Numbered from the stretch's first letter, positions 9,104 through 19,620 are shown. The stretch is DNA of 64,000 nt from Diplonema papillatum (GCA_030068145.1 JAPJBO010000012.1:186001-250000), one strand, 5' to 3'. Numbers and translations are program-made. The notes: a model not told the origin generated them from the sequence alone.

Positions 9104-11725
9104 TCAATCCATGCGGACTATGTTGGATGAAAAGGGAGAGCGATTGCGGACCTCAAGACTCCCGGCGGCAGGGCGATCGCGCGCAAGGCACGCCCAGTTG
9201 TGGATCTCTCGCCTCTGTCGTTCGATCTCGGCCTTCTGCTCCGCGACCTGGAGCGTGAGCTCCGCTTCGGTCTTCTTGCGCGCGGCTTCCTCGCGCTCCA
9301 AGCGGAAGCCTTGCTCCTTCACGGCCCTTGCCTGCTCCCGCAGCAACTCGCCGTGGGCCGCCAGCGTCTCGACGAGGCCCACGCCTCCGGACATCTCCTC
9401 ACCCGGCAACCAAACCTCCGGCAGCGCCTCGCAGCAGCTATCGCCCGAGCCCGAAGCCGAGCGGTGGGCTTGCGGCAGGGTTGCGTTGTGCGCCGCCCGT
9501 TCGCCGAAGGAGTCGACGGAGTTGCCCGCGGAGCGGCGTCCCGGCGCATCCGTCGGCTCCCGGCCCCGCGCCTCGAGCGGGAGGGGGGTTGAGGAGATGC
9601 GCCAGGAGGAGTCGTGTGCGTCGCTCACCGAGCCACGCCGGGCACATGGCGATGCCGGCGGCGGCGGCGGCATCTGCGACGCGTCGAAGAGGTCGCTCAG
9701 GTCCAGGAACCGCGCCAGGTCCGAAGGCTCGCCGTTCGGCACCTGCAACACCACATCGACAACCGATTCCGCCCGGCCCCCGGCGCTGCTGCTTCTCTCC
9801 GCCGCCCGAGTGGGGGTCGCCTGCATCCTCACCGGCTCGGCCCGCGGTGACGACTGCTGCACGGTCCCGGCGCCGGCTGACGACGACGGCTGCGCTGCAC
9901 TCCGGTCGCTCCTGCCGGCGGCGGCGGGCGGCGGCGGCGGCGGAGGCTGTTTTTTCGGGGTGAAAAAGCTGCCGTTGTCCGCCCAAATCGGCGGGTCCGA
10001 CGCCTCCGCGCGGCACCCGGTGGCCTTTCGTGCGGCGGGGGGCGCCTGCGGGTGGTTGCCGCGCGGGACGCTTGGGACCACAGACAGGCGGCCGCCCTGG
10101 GCTGGGGGGGGTTTCATTGCGTATGAGGCGTCTGGAACGCATGCAGGCGAGCACCCAGCCTTCGCTGCGGCGGGGGGCGCCTGCGGGTGGATGCCGCGAG
10201 GGACGCTTGCGACCGCAGACAAGCGGCCGCCTTGTGCAGGGGGGAGTTGCGTTGGGCTCGAAGCGTCGGGAACTGCAGGCAAGCACCCGGCCTTCGCTGC
10301 GGCGGGGGGCGCCTGCGGGTTTTGGATGCCGCGCGAGACGCCAGAAACCGCGAGCCCCGCCGCCGCAGGGGTCCCCTGCCGCTGGTGGTGGTGGTGGTGG
10401 TGCAGCGCGCGGCCGTCGGCTGCTCCCGCCAAGCCCTCTCCCTCCGCCGCCGCAGGGGTCCCCTGCCGCTGGTGGTGGTGGTGGTGATGGTGCAGCGCGC
10501 GGCCGTCGGCTGCTCCCGCCAAGCCCTCTCCCTCCGCCGCCGCAGACGCCGCCCGCTGCGGCGGCTGGAGCCGGGGCAGCCTACCCAGGGGGCGCACCCC
10601 CCGGGAAATTCCGAGGTCCGGATCGTCGCAAAACGGCCCGTTCGGCACGAAAGGCGCCGCGGTGCCGCCCACAAACGGCGGGCTCCCCCGCCCCGCCTCC
10701 GGCGACGCCGAACGGGCAGAATAAAAACCTCCGGGGCTCGGCGTTTGGACGAGGCCGTCCCGAAACGCGGATTCGCCGTATCCGGTGTTGACGGATGCCT
10801 CGCGGGAGAGCATAGGCGCAAGAGTCGGCTTGGACGCGAAGATTCCGTCGGAGTCCGGCTCCTGTAGAGGGCAGAACACGGTGCCGTCCATCGTGCGCAC
10901 TTCGATGCGCTCTACCGCGTACGGGACGACGAGCATGTGCCCGTGGGGGGGCGGGAACTCGACGATCAGGCGTTCGCCGGCGGCCGCGGCGTGGCTGCCC
11001 TGCACGGTTCCGATGAGGTTCTTCAGCTCGCCGCCCAGCCCGACCGCGATGACGGTCTGGCCCACCGGCGGCAGCGGCTCCGGGGGTTCGACGACCTTCA
11101 GATTTTCGACCCGCACCAGCATGTCGTCGAGAGGCTCCGGAAATCGGACCAACACCCGCTCCGCATCGTCACCGCCGTTGCCTATCACGATGCCAACGGC
11201 TCCGTTCACCTCCACCGTGGTCCGCATGCCGAAGGCAAGCACCTTTGAGCGGATCGGCGGCGCTTCCGCGGCAGGTTGCGCCTCGGGCCCGGCCTTCGAG
11301 GCGACGCGTTGCATCTCGGGGCCGGTGATGAACTCCGCGAGCTCGTCGGACACGGGCAGTGCGAGGGCCGCTCTGTACCCGCTGCGCGCGCGGGCGTGCC
11401 GGTCGACGAAGTACAGCAGCGCGAGCAGCTCGAAGGCGGGCTGCAGCCTGCCGGCCATCAGATCACCGCGCCGCAGCGGCGTCAGCGGGAGTGCCAGGCT
11501 CGCCATGGCCGCGTCGAGCGCGTCGTAGTTGGCGCAGATTTCGCCGTAGTCGGCGGGCTGCTCGTGCCACTCGGTGAAACTGAGGTGCACGACCCTCGGG
11601 AACACAGCCCTCAGCAGGCGCAGGAAGACGGCTCCGTCGGCCAGCTGCTCGAGGCTGTAGCAGTTGTCCGCCACCGTCTTCGAAACCCAACGCAGCAGCA
11701 CCGGTTTGTCGACCAGCGGCTGCAT
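9104..11725 (-). CDS. EB1-like CH domain protein with two SH3-like modules and C-terminal coiled coil (intronless paralogue)
   Basis: 873 codons in one exon, start ATG at 11723-11725, stop TGA at 9104-9106. Residues 1-125 form an EB1-type CH domain: LLRWVSKTV, a DGAVFLRLLRAVFPRVV segment, then a WHEQP segment. Residues about 160-275 hold two modules (EVNGAVGIV and LKNLIGTV, with VRFPEP and VEFPPPHGHM) that align with those of the gene at 460-5363, proving common descent. Residues about 330-700 are low complexity with nested repeats: two 36-residue units each with a poly-His run (8 and 6 His), and three units of about 47 residues around PQAPPAA. A Glu/Arg-rich coiled coil lies at about 790-855. 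It lacks the third module and all introns of its paralogue. A cytoskeletal or microtubule-binding role is inferred from the CH domain only. Confidence 0.85.
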   Translation of the reverse strand: MQPLVDKPVLLRWVSKTVADNCYSLEQLADGAVFLRLLRAVFPRVVHLSFTEWHEQPADYGEICANYDALDAAMASLALPLTPLRRGDLMAGRLQPAFELLALLYFVDRHARARSGYRAALALPVSDELAEFITGPEMQRVASKAGPEAQPAAEAPPIRSKVLAFGMRTTVEVNGAVGIVIGNGGDDAERVLVRFPEPLDDMLVRVENLKVVEPPEPLPPVGQTVIAVGLGGELKNLIGTVQGSHAAAAGERLIVEFPPPHGHMLVVPYAVERIEVRTMDGTVFCPLQEPDSDGIFASKPTLAPMLSREASVNTGYGESAFRDGLVQTPSPGGFYSARSASPEAGRGSPPFVGGTAAPFVPNGPFCDDPDLGISRGVRPLGRLPRLQPPQRAASAAAEGEGLAGAADGRALHHHHHHHQRQGTPAAAEGEGLAGAADGRALHHHHHHQRQGTPAAAGLAVSGVSRGIQNPQAPPAAAKAGCLPAVPDASSPTQLPPAQGGRLSAVASVPRGIHPQAPPAAAKAGCSPACVPDASYAMKPPPAQGGRLSVVPSVPRGNHPQAPPAARKATGCRAEASDPPIWADNGSFFTPKKQPPPPPPPAAAGRSDRSAAQPSSSAGAGTVQQSSPRAEPVRMQATPTRAAERSSSAGGRAESVVDVVLQVPNGEPSDLARFLDLSDLFDASQMPPPPPASPCARRGSVSDAHDSSWRISSTPLPLEARGREPTDAPGRRSAGNSVDSFGERAAHNATLPQAHRSASGSGDSCCEALPEVWLPGEEMSGGVGLVETLAAHGELLREQARAVKEQGFRLEREEAARKKTEAELTLQVAEQKAEIERQRREIHNWACLARDRPAAGSLEVRNRSPFSSNIVRMD
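10370..10545 (-). repeat. in-gene duplication with poly-His runs
   Basis: Two near-identical units of about 105-110 bp inside the intronless CH gene. Each has a run of tgg (His codons on the coding strand) followed by ggcggcgcag-type sequence. The His count differs (8 versus 6), which shows slippage. Confidence 0.85.
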
Positions 11726-11943
11726 GGTGGCTTGCGACTCTTGGACATGCCAACCACCTCCCTGCCCCCCTCCTCCCCCACCTGCGATAACCCGTAACTA
11801 CCTCCTTAGAGAGCATACTTGTTACAGCTAAAAAGGAACGTTGGCAGCGGTTTAACCAAACAGAATCTGGGCGCTCGTGGCGAACCATATTGAAGGGGTC
11901 ACTAAAATGCCCGTGGACCTGAAAACGTTTCGACTGGGATCCG

Positions 11944-12168
11944 GTGCCGTGATCGAGTCGAGCGCGTCGTAGTTGGCGCAGATTTCGCCGTATTCGGCGG
12001 GCTGCTCGTGCCACTCGGTGAACGACTCTCGGAAACACGGCCCTCAGCAGGCGCAGGAAGACGGCTCCGTCGGCCAGCTGCTCGAGGCTGTAGCAGTTGT
12101 CCGCCACCGTCTTCGAAGCCCAACGCAGCAGCACCGGTTTGTCGACCCAGCGGCTGCATGGTGGCTTG
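11944..12168 (-). pseudogene. broken duplicate of the 5' end of the intronless CH gene, copy 1
   Basis: Matches the first ~70 codons of the gene at 9104-11725 plus about 100 bp of its upstream sequence (repeat continues to 12290). An extra G a few codons after the ATG and an internal deletion shift the frame. The conserved upstream segment includes ctccttagagagcatacttg. Confidence 0.85.
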
Positions 12169-12354
12169 CGAATCTTGTTGTGGACATGCCAACCACCTTC
12201 CTGCCCCCCTCCTCCCCCACCTGCGATAACCCGGAACTACCTCCTTAGAGAGCATACTTGTTACAGCTAAAAAGGAACGTTGGCAGCGGTTTAACCTGAA
12301 CGCACAGGTCAAATCGCACAAACAAAAACTTGGGCGCTCGTGGCGAAACATATT

Positions 12355-12445
12355 GAACCGTCTTCGAAACCCAACGCAGCAGCACCGGTTTGTCGACCAG
12401 CGGCTGCACGGTGGCTTGCGACTATTGGACATGCCAAACACCTTC
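12355..12445 (-). pseudogene. broken duplicate of the 5' end of the intronless CH gene, copy 2
   Basis: Only about the first 17 codons remain; the start ATG has become GTG. The upstream flank matches the parent gene. It is followed directly by the 5-bp microsatellite. Confidence 0.8.
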
Positions 12446-12507
12446 CTGCCCCCTCCTCCCCCACATGGTGCAGGAAAGAACTGGCAACCAGACGCGGCTG
12501 GAAATGA

Positions 12508-12643
12508 ACAATGCAATGCAATGCAATGCAATGCAATGCAATGCAATGCAATGCAATGCAATGCAATGCAATGCAATGCAATGCAATGCAATGCAATGCA
12601 ATGCAATGCAATGCAATGCAATGCATTGCAATGCAATGCAATG
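12508..12643. repeat. (aatgc)n pentanucleotide microsatellite
   Basis: About 27 copies of a 5-bp unit, with one interruption (gcattgc) near 12624. It is open in several frames simply because the unit contains no stop in those phases. Confidence 0.95.
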
Positions 12644-13264
12644 TTGCGTGTGGGCAGAACGACGAAAGCCGACGAGCCTTTCCACTGCGCAACACACAAG
12701 CGTTTCGGGCAGGACTCAACGTTTATGGTAAGGTCGCAGCATTTGTTCTTCGCGTGCACAGCGAATAAAACCCCAGGGGTTTTTTTGTTGCCTGTTTGGG
12801 CAGCCTCATTTGTCTCTCGTGCAGCCGAAAATGTTTCCTCCAGTACAACAGTACTATTAGAGAATAGCTTCGCTACTTTTGCTGGTTTCAGAACCAGACA
12901 CTTTCTGGTTTGCTGGTTTGAACAGGGGGGGACCTAAGGGGGGTGCTCTTATGCTCTACGTAGCTATGTGGTTGTCCTGTGCTCTACGGTAGCTACGTCG
13001 TACTAGTCATGGATACATCCACCCGGCATGTGGGCTCTCATGCACGCACACGTATCTCTCTATATAGATACTACGCACCTGTAGAGCTACACAGCACGGG
13101 CTTCCTGCTCCGAATTCTAGCGTTTATTGTGGTTTAGAGATTCGGTATTTTAGGGTGTCCGGTTGACCATTGAGGCTGTGGGGCGGGTAGTATGAGGGAT
13201 GTAGGTATGACTACACACTCTAACTACGGTTAGCCAGGTTTGTATGTGCTGTAAATTCTGTCCG

Positions 13265-13440
13265 GGGACGGGATTGGGCGCTACCCAAGGCAAGCGCATA
13301 TTCAAAATGTGCTCGGCATGCGCCACCTCGCGTTCCCTAAAGGCGCGTATTCAAAACGTGCTTCGCAAGTTCGTTACTTTTGGACCAACTCTTTCTTCTA
13401 CACAGTACTTCCGACGCTTTCCCCTTTTATAATTCAAAAA
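13265..13440 (+). repeat. dispersed repeat, copy 1 (copy 2 at 14640-14860)
   Basis: Both copies contain cttttataattcaaaa and a short internal tandem unit around gcaggcgcatatt and aaaatgtgctcg. The copies differ by indels. Confidence 0.75.
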
Positions 13441-14639
13441 CGGCAGAACTGAAGGTCGGGCACTCCGCATGCATCGGGCACTCCGCATGCACGAATAGCC
13501 TACGCCAACAGTCCGGCGGAATAACGTTGAGCATCGCGCCAGATGAACAGGTTCGACGTCACCGACAGGGAAAATGAAGCGGGGCTGGCAAGACTAGTAG
13601 AAGAGCGTGCTCGATGCACACATGAAGCAGGGTAGAAATAAGGGATTGTGCGGGAACCATGGGAGACCCTTCTTCGCGGGTGTTCTGTGTGTTTGTCTTT
13701 CCCTGTTTTCACACGGTTTATCGTCAAGAGTTCCTCTCTTTCTTTCCCTTCTATTGCGCTGACCATCAAAGTTGGCGAGCAAATTCGTTTGTGTTTCCGG
13801 CGAGAATCGCATTTTTTTCTATCATTGTCGGAAAGAGAAGTCGACGTGATTTCCGTTCTTTCAAAGTGCAAACGTACATACATGTTGACGTACTCATGTG
13901 CAAAAGGACTTACAGCATGCAGAGTACGTTTAGCAGCTGGCATACGTAAGCCTTGCAGGCAGCACAGACGAACATTGCAGAGGTACATACAGCAGATTAT
14001 CGCACATAATGCAGACGTACATAACAGCAGCAGACATACATCTAAAAAAATCAGACGCGTATGCATCCGTACAACGAACGAACATGCAGATGTACACGGT
14101 GGCACAGACCTTCCTTCTTTTAGAGTAAAAGTTCGTTTGAGCAATTCTTGTCAGATTTCAACCGACCCTTCGACTGTCTTGACAACTACTTACTCGATCG
14201 GTCGATGACAAAAGATGCTAGAATGCAGAGTATCGGTAGCGATGGCCTGCATTAGTCACCAGGTGACTACCTTCGATCGTCGTACCGTGTCGTGCTTCAC
14301 GCGCTCGCACTGTGATAGTCAGCACCAAGGATGGACCCGATAGACCATGGTGTATCGGACAGCGTTTCCGTCTTCGTCGATGACGATCGTCAGGGCCGTG
14401 TTCCCTTTCTGTGCGCTCGTCTTGCCAACTTTTTTAGCCTTAGCATTTTTAAGGCTCATCCGAGTTTTCTAAGAAACAGCTATGCTTACTTGCATACTTC
14501 TCCGGTTGACCACAGAGGCTGGTGGAGTGGAGACAGCGTCGTAGCACGCTTTCGCTTGACTAATGTGACCGACACCTTCATCACAATTATGAAGGATGTA
14601 GTTGCATTCTTTGCTAAACGCTCACACCCGAGCATACGC

Positions 14640-14860
14640 CGAGATTTCACCTGGGATTGGGCGCGTAATGGCCACCATACGACTCTCGCGTTCCCAAAGC
14701 AGGCGCATATTAAAAATGTGCTCGCATACGCCGCTCGCGTTCTCAAAGCAGGCGCTTCTTAAAATGTGCTCAGAAGTTGGCTACTTTTGGCCCAACTCCC
14801 TTCTACACGGTACCTCCGACGCTTCTTCCTTTTATAATTCAAAATGGCAGACGCCAAAAG
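14640..14860 (+). repeat. dispersed repeat, copy 2
   Basis: Same family as 13265-13440. A tandem duplication follows at 14915-15015 (acaaacaac and aagaagtt blocks repeated). Confidence 0.75.
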
Positions 14861-15119
14861 CAGACACATGATCATGGAAAAAAGTCTTGCGTTTTTCGTT
14901 GCTTGGTGACGAGCTCCCTTCTACAAACAACTTACGCTTCGAGAGAAGTTCACAAAGAAGTTTACTCGACAAACAACCGACGTTTCGGAAGAACTTCGCA
15001 AAGAAGTTGAACAAGTTCACCCCCTGTCTGATCGAACTTTGTCGAGCGTCGTCGTTTGGAATAGAATGCAAAGACGACGCGCGGTCTCTTCGCACGTAAT
15101 GTGCCATGCTTTCGCCTCT

Positions 15120-15595
15120 TCAGCTCGTCCCGAGAGAAACGTCGAATCAGTGTAACCGCCGCGGAATCGTTTAACTTAGAAAGCAAAGAATCTGTGGCGA
15201 TAATCTGCATCATCCGCGTAATCGAGCTCAGATCGTCTTCAAGGGAGGTGCATTGGCTCAGAAGGAAACTTTTGTAGAAGCTCAAAGCCTAGCGGGCCTG
15301 CCAACCGGCAGGAGTTGAACACGACGAAGTGGTGCTTCTTCGCGCACACAGAGTCTACAAAAAAAGCGTGCCCTTGCGCAAGGTTTCGCCGAATGTGTTT
15401 TACGCTTCCAACACCCTCTATATCTTGTTTGAAGGGTCGAGTTTGGGCCTTCTTTACACGTACTTCGCCTTTGACCCGCGTGTTAGAGATCATCTGGAAC
15501 ACAGACACGAAAAGGTGGCCCTGAAGAACATTTTTCGCACGAGTTGCCCATCGCTTGGTACATTTCAGAACAACGCGAGCAGCATCAACTGATTA
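15120..15595 (+). pseudogene. degenerate plus-strand coding remnant of unknown family
   Basis: One frame reads through from about 15120 to a stop at 15590-15592 with only two internal TAG codons (near 15274 and 15289). The translation looks protein-like: residues such as FNLESKESVAIICIIRVIE before the stops, and NVFYASNTLYILFEG then LLYTYFAFDPRVRDHLEH after. I do not recognise the family. It is the only plus-strand frame in the window with this character and may be a transposon relic. An alternative is two exons with an unrecognised intron. Confidence 0.3.
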
Positions 15596-16220
15596 TTGAT
15601 GGTGAAGACGATGATAAGGTAAAGGACTTGTTCTTGCGCGTACAGGGGGAGGGTAGGGGGTCTTGTATCAGCACTTTTTGGTTGGTTTCGTTCATTTCTC
15701 ACGTGCCGTTGTTCTGAACGTGTTCCTTCAGTACTGTACGGTAACAAAGAATACTCGAGGGGCTGCCTTGTGCTTACTTCGAAGGAGGCCAGAGGGGAGA
15801 AACAATACAACTACAAAGTGGGTCTTTTTTGTTGAACGCTTACGCTCGCCACTGAACCCAGATTCACCTGTGTTTCGTGTGGGCTACAGCACATTTACCT
15901 CCTTTGATCTTGGAATATTGTTGCGATAGTGGGGAGTCATCGGCACACTACCCCTGATCTTCGCAGCTGGCAGCCTCCTCAGGTATTTCCTACGAAGCAG
16001 GTGCTTATACAAAAGAAAAACGACAGAAAAAAGAAAGGAGCAATAGTCAGTGGGCGACTGCAGGGCGGAGCGCCATGTTTGGGTTCAGAAGGTGACGCGT
16101 TTCACCTTCACCGCTTTTTTTTTGTATTGCTTTGGAGTGCAACTCTTTCTAAACTGGTCGGGACAAACCAGGGCACCCGCTGGTCTGTCAATGAGTGGGC
16201 TGCACTGGGTTGGGTGCTTT

Positions 16221-16374
16221 TGTTTGTGCGTGCCGGTTGATCGTTTTCCCAATTGTATTTACCCTGTCTGTATTCAGGTAAGGAATTCTGATCAACCACC
16301 AAAACACGCTGCCTACGTCTTTTTAGCCTGCACAACACATTGAAGGGCAACCCACAAGATTGTTAGTACTAAAA
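16221..16374 (+). repeat. spliced-leader-RNA-like dispersed repeat, copy 1
   Basis: About 150 bp starting tgtgcgtgccggttgatcg and ending gattgttagtactaaaaa. The arms ggttgatc and gatcaacc pair, and inside them ttaccctg pairs with caggtaa (one bulge). This places a CAG|GTAAGG donor inside a helix. A U-run (gtcttttta) follows. Nearly identical copies: 24627-24776 and 35158-35307; damaged: 59240-59315, 59333-59430 and 61628-61668. Confidence 0.6.
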
Positions 16375-16379
16375 AGCCC

Positions 16380-17840
16380 TCTCTTCCAAAACCTACCTTG
16401 TGTCAGGGCTTGTTCGGGGGCGGGGTCAGCTGGACACCCAGTGAACGTGCTGCACTCTGGACTAGTGCTGGACGATCAAAAGCCCGTTTCCCCGGACCAC
16501 CTCCTTGTGTCAGGGCTTATTCGGGGGCGGGGGTCAGATCGCCCAAGGGCTGATCGTTCCTGTAAGCGGCACTAGCCGCCCAGTGAACGTGCTGCACTCT
16601 GGACTAGTGCTGGACGATCAAAAGCCCGTTTCTCCGGACCACCTTCTTGCGTCAGGGCTTATTCGGGGGCGGGGGTCAGATCGCCCAAGGGCTGATCGTT
16701 CCTGTAAGCGGCACTGGCCACCCAGTGAACGTGCTGCACTCTGGACTAGTGCTGGACGATCAAAAGCCCGTTTCTCCGGACCACCTTCTTGCGTCAGCGA
16801 AAGAAGCAGCTTCACAATCCAAAACACCCGGCCTTTTTCAGCAGAAGAAGATCTTCTTTGCGGGTCGGATCATTCAAGGGTTGGTCTTTCTCGCGTTATT
16901 TGTGGATTAGAAGGTCGGTATTTAAAGTCTCCGGTGACCATAGTGGCCTGGGTGTGGAGGGGGGCTGAGAGGGTTGAGAAATGTGAGAGGGTGCAGCTCG
17001 TTTCTGCGAGTAGCCAGATCTCTCGCGCGTGTCACTTACCGTGGCGAAGTCACACTCTGCCTACGTAGATGATCAGTTGTCATGAAATTACTCATCCGAA
17101 TCATCCCAATAGCACCCTTTGTGCTCTGGATCACTGCCGACCAAAGGTCCAGTTCTCCGGACCACGTCTTTGTGCCAGGGAAAGAAGCGCTTCACAAAAC
17201 GCCCGGTCTTTTCATTGATAAATATTTTTTGCGTGAGGGCGGACGCAAGGGTTGGTCGTTCTTGTGCTTCTGCGGGTGTCACTCACTGAACGTGCTGCAC
17301 CCTGGACTAGTGCTGGCGATAAAAAGTGCATTTATCCGGACCACTTCCTTGTGTCAGGGGAAGGGACGCTTCACATTTCAAAACGCCTGGCCTTTCATCA
17401 GCAAGTCTTTTTTGTGAAGGTGGGTGTCAGGTCACCCAAGGGTTGGTCGTTAGGCTCCTGCGGATGCCACTCACCGAACGGTTGCACTCTGTCGAAAGTC
17501 AGTTTCCCCGGACCACCCTCTTTGTGTCAGGGAAAGGGGCGCTTCACATTTCAAGATGCCCTGCGTTTTATCAGCTAGTTTTCTGTGAGGGCGGGGTCCA
17601 ATCATCCTAGGGTTGGTCGTTATGTGCTCTGAAAAGTGCATTTCTTCGGACCACCTCCCCTCTGTCAGGGAAAGGAGCGCTTCACATTTCAAGATGCCCG
17701 GCCTTTTGTCAGTAAGTCTTTTGCGACGGCGGAGGTCAGAACGCCCAAAAGTTGGTCGTTCGGCGCTGTGCACCGGGTGGCACTCACTGAGCGAGCTGCG
17801 CCCTGGAGTGGTGCTGGCGATCGATGTGTCGGTTTCCTCG
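16380..17840 (+). repeat. complex satellite, units about 140-190 bp
   Basis: At least eight units. Two consecutive units at 16509 and 16651 are nearly identical (142-bp period); later ones diverge and are longer. Recurrent words: ccggaccacctccttgtgtc, gaacgtgctgcac and ttggtcgtt. Open frames across it are repeat artefacts. Confidence 0.85.
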
Positions 17841-18195
17841 GAAAGGGACGATTCGCGTTTCGGTTCAAATTCGGGGTGTAAAGCGTTTCGCGACGAACAA
17901 GAATGACCACGTCTTCTGCACAACACTGGCTCCAATACACGGCGGATGCTACCAGGATCCCCAATCTCGCCTTTTACAGAGGGGCAAACGACAGAAAGAG
18001 AGACAAGTTAGGGGCCATCTCCCCGGGGAGTATCCGGCCACCCCACTACTGCCCTGTACTACTACCGCGGCCCTGTCAAGGAGAATGACTGCCGGTGGCG
18101 GGGCCGTTCTGGCTGGCTTCATGACCATGTTTGAACCCTCGGTTTCCAATTTGTTTGAAAGTCGTTTCCTCGTTTCACTCAGAATTGAAATCTTT

Positions 18196-18430
18196 GGTAA
18201 TGATCCTGCAGCAGCGGTTAACCTACAGCAACCTTGTTACGACTTTTGCTTCCTCTAGCTGAGAAACATGGCTTGGATTCGGGCGCTGAACTTGTTGCCA
18301 AGAACGAGCGTCCCTCTCCCAAGCTCTATCCCACAGCCAATCGGTAGCAACGACGGGCGGTGTGTACAAATGGCAGCGGGCAAGAACGCCTGAAGGGTGT
18401 GCACTGACTACGATGTGTCGCGGGCTCTCT
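18196..18430 (-). rRNA. 18S rRNA 3'-end fragment (pseudo-rRNA)
   Basis: Read on the minus strand it contains ttgtacacaccgcccgtcg, the universal site near the 18S 3' end, then gaagcaaaagtcgtaacaag and a terminal caggatcatta. The tract between has insertions relative to the usual rRNA, and the penultimate helix segment is altered (ggttaaccgctgctgcagg). Nothing resembling ITS1 or 5.8S follows, and upstream rRNA sequence fades out between about 18370 and 18530. It is therefore a detached fragment. Confidence 0.75.
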
Positions 18431-18649
18431 TTGGCAACCGCCCGGCCTGTGGCGGCAAGGTACGTCATGCGGATACTCAGGCACAGCGAGATGGGGGAGG
18501 ATCCAGAAGCACGCCAGTGCATTGATGCAAGAAAGCCTGGTTGGTTCCTGCAGGAGGGTCGCCGCCGTTTGGGAGTTGCACGCGTTCGAGAACTGACAAT
18601 AATTCCTTTTCTCTTTCATTAATACTTTTTCCGGTCGGGCAGCCGACTG

Positions 18650-19005
18650 GTTTGGTACCAGGGAAAGCCTGCTACACGGGAGCCAAGCTTCACGTGTTCA
18701 GCGGTACTGCAGAGCCACGGGCCTACGGGTCAAGTGGCTACCGATTGCCCAAACTAAAGCATCAAGGCGTGGCGCACTTTGGGGGCGGGCCTACGGGTCA
18801 AGTGGCTACCGATTGCCCAAAGTAAAGCATCAAGGCGTGGCGCACTTTGGGGCTTGGCGCTCGCGCTGAACACAAGCTCGTCGAGACGGTCAGCCACAGG
18901 GCAGAGCGGACGGGGTTGTGGCACTGCTGCCTCCGACTCAAGCCTTGCAAGCCGTGGTTGACCGTCACGCTCTCCTGGACCCGGAGCGGCCTTTTTCTTC
19001 TTCTT
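18650..19005 (+). repeat. R300 dispersed repeat, copy 1 (with internal duplication)
   Basis: Begins gtaccagggaaagcctgcta and includes aacacaagctcgtcgagacg and cacagggcagagcggacggg. Copies, all in plus orientation: 27178-27418 and 36885-37145. In this copy a segment of about 60 bp (cgggtcaagtggctaccgat onward) is tandemly duplicated. No conserved open frame across the three copies. Confidence 0.8.
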
Positions 19006-19534
19006 CTTGGTCGGGCTGCCCCAAGTTGGGGCCCGATGCAAGAGCCGGATGCCAAGGTTAGTGACCCTGTGAGTTGCCGGCTTGGCGGTCTCTTCTCTCT
19101 TTTTGAAAAGGCGACTCTTTCGGAAGACATGCGGCCCCCTTTGTTTTCACCCTTGACGAAAATGTATCCATCTAAAACGCGATTCTGATACGATGAGGGT
19201 CAAGTTTTCCGCGCTCCCGCCGGCTTCTGGTTCGTTTTCGCGCTCCCGCCATGGTTTCGTTCGTTTTTTCTTCGGGAGGTGGTGGTCACCACTTCTGACA
19301 ACCCTCAGTGTGTTGGTATTGAGTGCGCGTTATCCTGCGGGTCGCCGTGGCTCTGAAGAATGATGAAATAATGGCGAACGATGCGGAAGGTGGCCGAAAG
19401 ACATCAGTGAGCAAGTCGTGGTGAATGACGTGCCGCATCTGAGAGTCTCGGGGCAGTGGGGGAGGGACTGCAAGAACGTGCTTGAAATGGATATGTGCTC
19501 ACACCGCTGTGGTCCCGTCTGCGCCGTGTTCCGG

Positions 19535-19620
19535 TCCTTTAAGCCACGGGCATGTAAGGCGGAACCTGAGTGTCTGCAGACAGGAGTGTGAGTCTGGTTT
19601 GTCAGGCGGCTGTTCGTAGC
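19535..19620 (+). repeat. dispersed repeat with copies at 39268 and 54105
   Basis: Shares ggtcctttaagccacgg, ctgcagacagga and gtcaggcggctgtt with 39268-39375 and 54105-54205. Confidence 0.7.

Larger units (their letters stand above)
12644..18190. other. repeat-rich intergenic region without a supported intact gene
   Basis: Contains: 13110-13250 (family member related to 14490-14580, 16900-17060 and 22360-22500, around ttgaccattgaggc); the pair 13265-13440 / 14640-14860; a pseudogene-like stretch 15120-15595; a spliced-leader-like repeat 16221-16374; and the 16380-17840 satellite. Confidence 0.6.

Noticed and set aside
9111..10487. 458-codon plus-strand open frame
   Set aside because: It is antisense to the intronless CH gene. 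High GC and tgg repeats keep the reverse frame open. The minus-strand frame has the CH domain and modules.
12511..12640. MQCNA-repeat peptide
   Set aside because: Simple translation of the pentanucleotide microsatellite; no gene context.
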